From the NCBI RefSeq assembly GCF_001650345.1, contig NZ_LVHF01000028.1:186001-250000 (forward strand): a DNA stretch of 64,000 bases, given 5' to 3'. The position numbers and the translations under genes are program-made. Position 1 is the stretch's first letter; each line of letters opens with the position of its first letter. Positions 45,509-53,385 of the stretch are shown piece by piece. The notes under the pieces are model-generated. The model saw nothing but the letters and a program-made list of their open reading frames with translations, did no database searches and was not told the DNA's origin. This DNA is from Photobacterium jeanii. Its GTDB lineage: Bacteria; Pseudomonadota; Gammaproteobacteria; Enterobacterales; Vibrionaceae.

Positions 45509-46711
45509 ATGTTCCAGTTTATGACATCAACAAGGATAGTATTCGGTGAAGGTGCGCTAAATAATTCATTCAGTACCTTGAATCAGTTTGGCTATAGCGT
45601 GCTTCTAGTGACGGGCAAAGATATGTCGCGCTCAGAACCGCTAGTCAACTACCTCAAACAACAAAACATGCGTTATCAGCAAGTTGCTGTTCACGGCGAG
45701 CCTTTGATTGCCATGATCGAAGAAATGGCAGCGATGGGGCGTAAGTTTCGCCCTGACATGGTCATAGCGATGGGGGGCGGTAGCGTACTGGACTCTGGTA
45801 AAGCATTAGCGGCGTTGATCCCCAATCAAGGCAGTGTTTACGATTACGTCGAAGTCGTAGGGCGCAATGTCCCACTGCAAGCGAAGCCGCTACCGTTTAT
45901 TGCCATTCCAACAACGGCAGGTACGGGCTCTGAAGTCAGTAAAAATGCAGTGCTGCGCTCAGCTCAAGAGAACGTCAAAGTGAGCTTGCGCAGCCCTGAT
46001 ATGTTGCCTGATATGGCGATTGTTGATCCGACTCTCACTTATGGCATGGACCCAATTAGTTCCGCCTGCTGTGGTATGGATGCATTTACGCATTTGATGG
46101 AAGCTTATGTGTGTGGCGATCCTAACCCGCTTACCGACATGATTTGTGAAGAAGGTTTGCGTCGGCTTGCCAATGCCATTATTCCAGCTTGCGAAGACGA
46201 TGATCCTCGTGCCCGTTCTGATATGGCATTTGCAGCCATGTTAGGTGGGATGGCGCTAGCCAATGCCAAATTAGGCGCGGCTCATGGGTTAGCTTCTGCT
46301 TTAGGTGGTCGCCTGCAAGCGCCACACGGATTGATCACAGCCCAACTATCACCTTATGTGATGCAAGAAAATGTGCTGGCTGCACGTGAAGCAGGGCGAG
46401 CTGATGTGCTTAATCGCTACCGTCAACTTGCTTGTTTGCTGACAGGGCGAATGAATGCTGAAATTGCTGATGGTATTACGTGGACCAAGCGCACTTTACG
46501 CCGCCTCAACCTACCCGCTGTAAGCCAATACGGCTTTTGCGATACCATGTTTGATGAGGTTGCGGAAGATGCATTGCTGTCGAATGCGATTAAAGGCAAT
46601 CCACTCCCGCTAAACAAAGCGCGACTGCTGGAAATTTTGGAGCAGGTTTGTGATTGCTGCGGTGTGAAGCAAGCGCAAGGCGAGCTAAAGGACGAGAATA
46701 CCCATGAATAG
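45509..46711 (+). CDS. Iron-containing alcohol dehydrogenase
   Basis: This is a cytoplasmic NAD(P)-dependent group III alcohol dehydrogenase. The ATG at 45509 gives 400 residues. A TTG at 45494 could extend it by five. The nucleotide-binding motif GGGSVLDSGKA lies near residue 91. The metal ligands of the family appear as Asp in TYGMDPISS/DAFTHLMEA and the His residues in DAFTH, AAHGLASAL and APHGL. The physiological alcohol or aldehyde is unknown. It overlaps nfsA by eight bases, indicating an operon. Confidence 0.9.
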   Translation: MFQFMTSTRIVFGEGALNNSFSTLNQFGYSVLLVTGKDMSRSEPLVNYLKQQNMRYQQVAVHGEPLIAMIEEMAAMGRKFRPDMVIAMGGGSVLDSGKALAALIPNQGSVYDYVEVVGRNVPLQAKPLPFIAIPTTAGTGSEVSKNAVLRSAQENVKVSLRSPDMLPDMAIVDPTLTYGMDPISSACCGMDAFTHLMEAYVCGDPNPLTDMICEEGLRRLANAIIPACEDDDPRARSDMAFAAMLGGMALANAKLGAAHGLASALGGRLQAPHGLITAQLSPYVMQENVLAAREAGRADVLNRYRQLACLLTGRMNAEIADGITWTKRTLRRLNLPAVSQYGFCDTMFDEVAEDALLSNAIKGNPLPLNKARLLEILEQVCDCCGVKQAQGELKDENTHE

Positions 46712-47429
46712 TACCATTGAAACCTTACTCAACCATCGCTCGATCCGTAAGTTTACCGAGCAGCCAATTTCTGAAGACACACTCACTACGATATTAGATT
46801 GTGGGATTGCAGCGTCGTCATCGAGCTTTATTCAATGCACCAGTGTGATCCGCATAACTGAGCCTGATGCACGGCAACAGCTCGCCATTTTTGCCGGCAA
46901 TCAGCCCTATGTGGCAACTGCAGCAGAGTTTTTGGTGTTTTGTATCGACTTTCATCGTCACCAGCAAATTAACCCTGAAGCGCAACTTGGTTATACTGAA
47001 CAAACCTTAATTGGCGCGGTAGATACAGCGCTGATGGCGCAAAATTGTTTGGTGGCTGCGGAATCTTTAGCTCTGGGTGGGGTCTACATTGGAGGTATTC
47101 GTAATAATCCAGCAAAAGTGGCGGAGTTATTGCGTTTACCTGACCATGTAATGCCGCTATTTGGGTTATGTTTAGGTTATCCGGCTCAAAACCCTGAACC
47201 AAAGCCCCGTTTGCCGCAATCATTGGTGATTCATCAAGAGCACTACCAAGCGGAATTTAACCATCAAGCTTTAGCGGAATATGACGATAAAGTAAGTAAC
47301 TATTACCGCACGCGAACAGGCGGTAAAAAAGACACTACATGGTCACAACAAATAACGGAAACGTTGAATAAAGAAGCTCGTCCATTTATGCAGCGTTTTA
47401 TTAGGAATAAAGGCTTTAGTACTCGGTGA
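46704..47429 (+). CDS. nfsA: Oxygen-insensitive NADPH nitroreductase
   Basis: This FMN flavoprotein reduces nitroaromatics and quinones with NADPH. The 241-residue protein is close to E. coli NfsA: the N-terminal HRSIRKFTEQPIS, the ASSSSFIQCTSVIRIT stretch, and GGVYIGGIRNNPAKV. The C-terminus AEYDDKVSNYYRTR also matches. It overlaps the alcohol dehydrogenase gene by eight bases. Expression with an alcohol dehydrogenase suggests a redox or carbonyl-stress role, which is inference. Confidence 0.93.
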   Translation: MNSTIETLLNHRSIRKFTEQPISEDTLTTILDCGIAASSSSFIQCTSVIRITEPDARQQLAIFAGNQPYVATAAEFLVFCIDFHRHQQINPEAQLGYTEQTLIGAVDTALMAQNCLVAAESLALGGVYIGGIRNNPAKVAELLRLPDHVMPLFGLCLGYPAQNPEPKPRLPQSLVIHQEHYQAEFNHQALAEYDDKVSNYYRTRTGGKKDTTWSQQITETLNKEARPFMQRFIRNKGFSTR

Positions 47430-47534
47430 GGGTCGGTTACTATTGCCGTCCGCGTTGAAATATGAATTTAGGGGCACTCCCCATTGTGCTGCGTAACTAG
47501 CAGCCAACGCTAAAATAACAATAACGGAAATAGT

Positions 47535-48812
47535 ATGAATCCATTGCGTAAAGCAGTTGTGCTTGCATTATGCACTGCTTTATTAAACGCTTGTCAAAGT
47601 ACAAGTGAGCCAACATCGCAGACAGTAGAAATCAATGCTGAAAATGCGTATCAAAGTAGCCTTCAACGTCATGAAGCGTGGGAACGTAAGCTGCAAGGCA
47701 TTGAGTTTTTAGAAATTTACTCACCTGAAAAGTTCGGCTTGATGCTTTCAAGCTGGAAAAAAGCCGATGCCATTTATCAAGAGCTAGTGGCTGATCCTGA
47801 GTTAGCACTGAAAAGTTACTCTCTATTCTCTTCTGCGACCTATTTAGATCGTTTCAATGATGAAATTGAAGTGGTTGAAAAACAGATGGTGGCGCTTGAA
47901 GGCTTGAAACGGGAAGCCGACGAAGTACTTGCACCTGCGATGGCGCAAATGAAGTACCTTGATGGGCTTGATGCGAAAAAATATTACCGTTCGGAATATA
48001 CTCGTATAGGGCGCTTGTATGCTCGTCTTTTCACTTATATCGATAAAGACGATTTAAACAAGGCGCGTAAAATGCAAGATGAGTATCTTGAGCGTGCGCA
48101 TAGCCTTGAAGTAAAAACGGTAAAGAAAATCTACATTGCCCCGTTGGAGCAAGAGCTAGAGCAACACCGTCGTAACGATGTGAAGTATTACGCACCGCTA
48201 AGTTACAACCGAGTGGAAATCAAAATCGAAAACGGTAAGAACATCATAGATGCGACGCCGCGAGATTTTGCTGCCATTGAAGTGGCGGTGAAAGAGATCG
48301 AATTTGAACTCGCCCACGCAGCGCATATTGCGTTAGAAGTCAGTACCATGCGCGATCTGAGCAAAGATCAGCATGAAGGCTATATTCTTGAGATGGAAAA
48401 CAAGCTGCTGCGTATTTCTAAGGCGCTGAATGATCAAGATTTGCGTGATCAAACAATTCGTACCCAAGCGACGATGATCACCAATAACGTGAAAGCGGCT
48501 CGTTTACAATACGTAGCTAAAACCTCGTTGAAAACTAATGAAGTCAGCCAACGTGCGACAGCGTTAGAGGCATTGGTGAAACAGCAGCAGCAGGAAATTG
48601 CAGAGTTGAAACTGCAATTAGCTACAAGAGATTTACCTGAAGCTGAGCAAGCGACTGCGAATGATGAACCTGTTCAACTGGTCTCCACAGACCATGATGG
48701 TGAGGTTGAAGGGGAGTCGGAGGTTGCTGACGTTCCTGCTGATACAGCTGGTGCCGAGTTAGCAGTTGATGCTGGAGAAAGTGGAGCCGAGGCTGAAACT
48801 CAAACCCAGTAA
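47535..48812 (+). CDS. Coiled-coil lipoprotein of unknown function
   Basis: I do not recognise a named family. The 425-residue protein has a lipoprotein signal ending ALLNACQST (Cys20). The body is strongly helical with heptad-like patterns, especially about residues 60-200 and 255-365. The last 55 residues are acidic and Ala/Glu-rich (EGESEVADVPADTAGAE), probably disordered. The region at about 205-245 (YYAPLSYNRVEIKIENGKN) looks like a small non-helical domain. It is a single gene ending in a strong terminator. A periplasmic scaffold or envelope role is possible but unproven. Confidence 0.75.
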   Translation: MNPLRKAVVLALCTALLNACQSTSEPTSQTVEINAENAYQSSLQRHEAWERKLQGIEFLEIYSPEKFGLMLSSWKKADAIYQELVADPELALKSYSLFSSATYLDRFNDEIEVVEKQMVALEGLKREADEVLAPAMAQMKYLDGLDAKKYYRSEYTRIGRLYARLFTYIDKDDLNKARKMQDEYLERAHSLEVKTVKKIYIAPLEQELEQHRRNDVKYYAPLSYNRVEIKIENGKNIIDATPRDFAAIEVAVKEIEFELAHAAHIALEVSTMRDLSKDQHEGYILEMENKLLRISKALNDQDLRDQTIRTQATMITNNVKAARLQYVAKTSLKTNEVSQRATALEALVKQQQQEIAELKLQLATRDLPEAEQATANDEPVQLVSTDHDGEVEGESEVADVPADTAGAELAVDAGESGAEAETQTQ

Positions 48813-48840
48813 TGTTTTTAAATTGCTAAGAACTAGAGTT

Positions 48841-48874
48841 AAAAAAGAGGTCGCTAATGCGACCTCTTTTTTTT
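48841..48874. terminator. Bidirectional terminator
   Basis: AGAGGTCGC and GCGACCTCT pair over TAAT, with A and T tracts on either side. It serves the lipoprotein gene and the convergent CARF-nuclease gene. Confidence 0.92.
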
Positions 48875-48907
48875 ATGTCTTATCTTTGTGTTTTACTCTG
48901 GCGAGCG

Positions 48908-50074
48908 TTAAGCGATGTTGTGATCCCAACCACCAGCACCTTTCAGCCATTGGTGGAGGTGTTGCTCTAAATCGCCTAATTGATCAGGACCAATGATAGC
49001 CAAGCCAAGGTCTTGAGCACGCACTAAATCGTGGTGACGTAATGGACGGAAGCTTACCAGCATAGCGCGGGCTTGCAGACCGCCAAGCAGATCGCGTAGT
49101 GATTCTAGTTTGTACAAGGTATCGTCACCGTCATCGCGCATGCCTTTCGTTTTACATTCGATGATGTGAAGCTTGTTATTTACCACAGTAGCAACGTCAA
49201 GCTCATTACGGACTTCACGGTCACCAATCTTACGATACACCTGAACGCCAAGTGAGTGGTCTTGAATGGTAGGTAGTTCACTCTGAATGGCTCGTACAGT
49301 ACTGTGAACCAAATTCTCTAGCCATTCACCATTAGCAAAGCGGCGTGCTTCTTCATGTTTGAATGTCAGAACACCGTCTTGGTAGGTTGCTAAACCTGTT
49401 TCTTCTAAATCATTAAGCAACATGCCAAGCTCACGGTAGCCTTGTTGCTTTTCACTTAAGGCAACGGTTAAACACTGCTCTTTACGACAAGTGGTTGCCA
49501 AGTAGTTAAGTGTGGCAAGACCTGGACCTAACTCCAGTGCAGAGCTAGCCCAGCGTTGACCAAGCTCACGCAGTTGATCACTGAGTGCTTCTGGAACCAG
49601 TTGTTCCGGTAGTTCACAGCGTGCACCAAAGATGGTGAGGTAATCGGTTAGTTGAATGCGGTCTTCAACTTGTTGTTGTTCGCGGTCTGCAGGGTAAAGC
49701 CAGCACATTTCATCGCTGAAAGGTTCAATAACATAGATTGGCCAATGGAATGTGCGGAACACTTCGTATGCAGACAGAAGACGGTGACGCAGACCACAGC
49801 TTGCGTTAAACCAAACTTCAGATTGTGTTTGTTTTAGTTTTTCTGCGAGCTCGTTAAGGCGTTGGCGGATACAAGTAATATTGATCGAATCTGGGATGAT
49901 GAAGAATTCTGCTTCAATATTTCGCGGCAGCAGAATAGAGGCTAAACGATCGTATTGTTCTTGTTGGGTTTGCGTGCCGATAAAAATCATTTTATGTGCT
50001 GGTACGCCATGGTCTAGCAGAGGTGTAATTAATCGAACCGGGTCTTGGTCGATAATACCAACGTGAGTAATCAT
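48908..50074 (-). CDS. DUF1887 CARF-domain nuclease, Card1/Can2-like (VC1899 family)
   Basis: The 388-residue protein resembles V. cholerae VC1899 and the type III CRISPR accessory nucleases Card1/Can2. The N-terminal CARF-like Rossmann domain (about residues 1-140) includes the WFNASCGLRHRLL segment. A winged-helix region follows (about 180-255), then a PD-(D/E)xK nuclease domain with Asp293 (NELDVA), Glu306 and Lys308 (IIECKTK). In CRISPR systems such enzymes are switched on by cyclic oligoadenylate. No CRISPR array, cas gene or cyclase gene is present in this window. It is a single gene with an intact active site. Confidence 0.85.
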   Translation of the reverse strand: MITHVGIIDQDPVRLITPLLDHGVPAHKMIFIGTQTQQEQYDRLASILLPRNIEAEFFIIPDSINITCIRQRLNELAEKLKQTQSEVWFNASCGLRHRLLSAYEVFRTFHWPIYVIEPFSDEMCWLYPADREQQQVEDRIQLTDYLTIFGARCELPEQLVPEALSDQLRELGQRWASSALELGPGLATLNYLATTCRKEQCLTVALSEKQQGYRELGMLLNDLEETGLATYQDGVLTFKHEEARRFANGEWLENLVHSTVRAIQSELPTIQDHSLGVQVYRKIGDREVRNELDVATVVNNKLHIIECKTKGMRDDGDDTLYKLESLRDLLGGLQARAMLVSFRPLRHHDLVRAQDLGLAIIGPDQLGDLEQHLHQWLKGAGGWDHNIA

Positions 50075-50689
50075 AATTTCCTACCTTTTCTGTGCTTCGT
50101 TGAAAGCGACACATTGTTAGCGTTACAACGGCACGAGGTTATTTTGTAATTGTAATATGAGGCGAGTGACATAAAGAAAACCAACTAAAGAAAAAGTATC
50201 ACTCGCTCCGAGCTAAATTAAAGTCGCTGCTTAAATCAAGCGTATGCAGCAAGGCGTTTTAAATAGCTCATTAAAGATATGGAGTCGCATTAGCTAAATT
50301 TCAAGCAATTACTCCGTAAATTAAACAACAAGACTAATTTGATCTGTGATTTGAACTTTGGTTATGGTTAAAAATACTTATGTCATTGTTGTTGTTTCAT
50401 TAGAGCCACAAGTGACCTTATTTGTTCCTCGTTTTTTATTACTTATCTGTGTCCAAAATTAAATATGTATTTCCGTTTGTGATTATGCTCGACATGCCAT
50501 ATTTAATAATCAATGGCTTGTAAGTAATGGAAGGATACGACGTGAGTTAGCGATAAATGTCTAAACCGTGTAAATTTATCGTCAAATCAATATGGAGTTG
50601 TGGGTTATTAGCCACAATCTGAGGAAACAGATTGAAATTATTATTTCTATGTTGAAAATGGTGACGACCTCATAAATGAACTTGTACTC
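50075..50689 (+). promoter_or_regulatory. treR upstream region with two overlapping hairpins
   Basis: These 615 bases separate the CARF-nuclease gene and treR. Near the treR end, TTGTGG (50598-50603) can pair with CCACAA (50612-50617). CAATCTG (50615-50621) can pair with CAGATTG (50628-50634). The two stems share three bases, so only one can form fully. treR itself has only a weak ribosome binding site. The rest is AT-rich and shows no gene. Confidence 0.45.
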
Positions 50690-51637
50690 ATGGCAAAAAA
50701 ACTGACCATCTTAGATATTGCAAAACTGGCGGGTGTAGGCAAATCGACGGTATCGCGTGTGCTGACCAATGACCCTAAGGTGAAACCTTCGACCCGTGAA
50801 AAGGTGCAGCAGGTGATCCAAGACGCTGGGTTTGTGCCGTCGAAATCGGCGCAAGCCATGCGAGGTGGCAGTGCCAAAGTGGTCGGGGTGATTCTGTCGC
50901 GCTTAGATTCACCGTCGGAAAACAAAGCCGTGAGTGGCATTTTAGATGTGATTTACGCTGCTGGTTATGATGCGGTGATCATGGAGAGTCAGTTCTGCCC
51001 AGTGAAAACCAATGAACACCTGCAAGTGCTACGCAAACGCAATGTTGATGGCGTAATTGTATTTGGCTTTACTGATTTTGATGTTAAGGCGGTTGCCGAG
51101 TGGCAACACAAAGCTGTGGTGATTGCCGTTGAGACTGATGTGGTGTCTTCGGTAGGGTATGACAACACAGGCGTCATCCAACTCGCGATGGATAAACTGC
51201 TCGCGCAAGATCTGCGTCATATCAGCTTTGTTGGGGTAGATCCTAGCGATAAAACCACGGGCGCGATGCGTTTGAAAGCCTATCAAACGTGTTGTGAGCA
51301 AGCTGATATCAAAGCCGTATATGGTTGTGGCGAATTGAGTCATGACAGTGGTTATCAGCTAACAGATAAAGTACTTAAAAAGAAAACCCAAGCAATTGTT
51401 TGTGCCAGTGATTCGTTAGCGCTGGGAGTGGCTAAACGCCTACAAGAGTTGGGCCGCAACGATGTGATAGTATCTGGGGTAGGTGCTAGCGATCTCCTTT
51501 CTTTTATCTTTCCGAATACCTTCTCGATTGATCCTGGCTATTTCGATGCAGGTAAAACCTCAGCGGAGCTGCTGATCAAGCAGTTGGCGGGTCAAGATAG
51601 TATTACTCATCTGACGCAAACCGCTTGCCTAACTTAA
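50690..51637 (+). CDS. treR: Trehalose operon repressor TreR (LacI family)
   Basis: This transcription factor of 315 residues has an N-terminal LacI helix-turn-helix (TILDIAKLAGVGKSTVSRVL, residues about 4-23). A periplasmic-binding-protein-like effector domain follows, closely resembling E. coli TreR (MESQFCPV, RRNVDGVIVFGFT, VDPGYFDAGK). TreR represses treBC and is released by trehalose 6-phosphate. Two matching operators lie between treR and treB. The ribosome binding site is poor. Confidence 0.95.
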   Translation: MAKKLTILDIAKLAGVGKSTVSRVLTNDPKVKPSTREKVQQVIQDAGFVPSKSAQAMRGGSAKVVGVILSRLDSPSENKAVSGILDVIYAAGYDAVIMESQFCPVKTNEHLQVLRKRNVDGVIVFGFTDFDVKAVAEWQHKAVVIAVETDVVSSVGYDNTGVIQLAMDKLLAQDLRHISFVGVDPSDKTTGAMRLKAYQTCCEQADIKAVYGCGELSHDSGYQLTDKVLKKKTQAIVCASDSLALGVAKRLQELGRNDVIVSGVGASDLLSFIFPNTFSIDPGYFDAGKTSAELLIKQLAGQDSITHLTQTACLT

Positions 51638-51679
51638 TCTCGCTTGAAATTTAAACCGCTAAAATAATAGTGCTCGTAT

Positions 51680-51695
51680 TGTGAGCGTTTTCACG
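51680..51695 (+). promoter_or_regulatory. CRP-binding site of treB
   Basis: TGTGA-GCGTTT-TCACG matches the CRP core TGTGA-N6-TCACA in nine of ten half-site positions. Its centre is 41.5 bases before a start predicted from the -10 candidate TATCTA (51716-51721), the class II activator position. Confidence 0.75.
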
Positions 51696-51698
51696 TTA

Positions 51699-51712
51699 TG
51701 GGAATGTTCCCA
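51699..51712 (+). promoter_or_regulatory. TreR operator 1
   Basis: TGGGAATGTTCCCA closely matches the E. coli TreR operator core GGGAACGTTCCC, differing by one central base. It overlaps the spacer between the presumed -35 and -10 of treB. Confidence 0.85.
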
Positions 51713-51755
51713 TTTTATCTAGGTGAGAGATCTGTAATTATGCTCGATAAGAATT

Positions 51756-51769
51756 TGGGAATGTTCCCA
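51756..51769 (+). promoter_or_regulatory. TreR operator 2
   Basis: This is an exact copy of operator 1's 14 bases, with centres 57 bases apart, about 45 bases upstream of the treB start codon. It lies in the likely transcribed leader. Confidence 0.85.
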
Positions 51770-51814
51770 AAGCTAAAATAATAGCCGCAGTGAAACAAAA
51801 GAACGGACATCGAT

Positions 51815-53245
51815 ATGAGTAAGATAGACAGACAGCAAATCGAAAAGCTGATCGAGCACATTGGCGGTAGCGCCAATATTTCAGGTGTGAGCCACTGTTT
51901 AACCCGCTTACGCTTCGTACTACAAGATAACGAAAAAGCTGACGTTAAAGCGATTGAAGCTTTACCTATGGTAAAAGGCTGCTTTACTAATGCTGGTCAA
52001 TTCCAAGTGGTGATTGGCACTGAGGTAGATGCGGTCTACAAAGAACTGACTGCAATCTCTGGTCAATCTGGTGTGAGTAAAGAAGAAGCCAAAGTTGCTG
52101 CACGCCAAAACATGAGCCTGCTTGAGCGTAGTATTTCTCACTTAGCTGAAATCTTTGTACCACTGCTACCTGCGATTATCACAGGTGGTTTGATTTTAGG
52201 CTTCCGTAATGTCATCGGCGATATCCAAATGTTCGATGGCAAGACCCTGACCCAAGTCAGCCAATTCTGGGCAACGGTACACTCATTCTTATGGCTTATT
52301 GGTGAAGCCATCTTCTTCTTCTTGCCTGTTGGTGTGTGTTGGTCGACGGTTAAAAAGCTCGGCGGTACCCCAATTCTGGGTATCGTGCTGGGTGTGACTT
52401 TAGTTTCCCCGCAATTGATGAATGCTTACTTGATAGGGAAAGAAGTACCTGAAGTGTGGGACTTTGGTTGGTTTGTGATTGAAAAAGTCGGTTATCAAGC
52501 GCAAGTGATCCCTGCGATGTTGGCGGGTATTGCACTGGCACTGATTGAAACCAACTTAAAGCGCATTATTCCTTCTTACTTGTATCTTGTGATTGTGCCT
52601 TTCGTTTCCATCATCGTAGCGGTGATTCTAGCTCATGCCTTTATTGGTCCATTTGGTCGCATGTTAGGTGACGGTGTTGGTATCGCAGCGAAAGCGGCAA
52701 TGACAGGTGACTTTGCGGTAATTGGTTCAATGTTGTTTGGTTTCTTGTATGCGCCGCTGGTGATTACAGGTATTCATCACACCACTAACGCTGTTGATTT
52801 GCAGTTAATGCAAGACATGGGTGGTACGCCAATTTGGCCTCTGATTGCACTATCTAATATTGCGCAAGCATCAGCAGTAGTCGGTATCATTTGGATCAGT
52901 AAGAAACATAACGAACGTGAAATTTCAGTACCAGCTGCGATTTCGGCTTACCTCGGTGTTACTGAGCCTGCGATGTACGGTATTAACTTGAAATACAAAT
53001 TCCCAATGTTGAGCGCCATGATTGGCTCAGCGATTGCGGCTGCAATTTGTGGTAGCGCAGGGGTAATGGCAAACGGCATCGGTGTGGGTGGCTTGCCAGG
53101 TATCTTATCGATTCAGCCTCAGTACTGGATGACATTCTTAGTGGCAATGCTGGTGGCGATTATCGTTCCTATCGTGCTGACGCTGTTTTTGTACAAACGC
53201 GCGCAAGCTAAAGGCGAAATCGAGCAAACACCACAAACCGTATAA
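51815..53245 (+). CDS. treB: Trehalose-specific PTS enzyme IIBC
   Basis: This membrane permease imports trehalose and phosphorylates it to trehalose 6-phosphate. The 476-residue protein has an N-terminal IIB domain with phospho-Cys28 in GVSHCLTRLRF. The IIC domain of about ten membrane helices follows from residue 105 (including GITGIHHTTNAVDLQLM-like ITGIHHTTNA). It has no IIA domain, so phosphate must come from the glucose IIA protein (Crr) encoded elsewhere, as in E. coli. It is the first gene of treBC, controlled by the CRP and TreR sites upstream. Confidence 0.95.
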   Translation: MSKIDRQQIEKLIEHIGGSANISGVSHCLTRLRFVLQDNEKADVKAIEALPMVKGCFTNAGQFQVVIGTEVDAVYKELTAISGQSGVSKEEAKVAARQNMSLLERSISHLAEIFVPLLPAIITGGLILGFRNVIGDIQMFDGKTLTQVSQFWATVHSFLWLIGEAIFFFLPVGVCWSTVKKLGGTPILGIVLGVTLVSPQLMNAYLIGKEVPEVWDFGWFVIEKVGYQAQVIPAMLAGIALALIETNLKRIIPSYLYLVIVPFVSIIVAVILAHAFIGPFGRMLGDGVGIAAKAAMTGDFAVIGSMLFGFLYAPLVITGIHHTTNAVDLQLMQDMGGTPIWPLIALSNIAQASAVVGIIWISKKHNEREISVPAAISAYLGVTEPAMYGINLKYKFPMLSAMIGSAIAAAICGSAGVMANGIGVGGLPGILSIQPQYWMTFLVAMLVAIIVPIVLTLFLYKRAQAKGEIEQTPQTV

Positions 53246-53385
53246 CGCAACACTTTCAGCCAAGTGCGCCACCTATAGAGAAAACGTAGATAGCGCACTT
53301 GGTCAATTCAATGATTCTTCAGGTGCTTAACACTCGATACTAAAGAGCCATGAGCACAAGTAGTAAAAGCAAAGACGAGCAAGAC

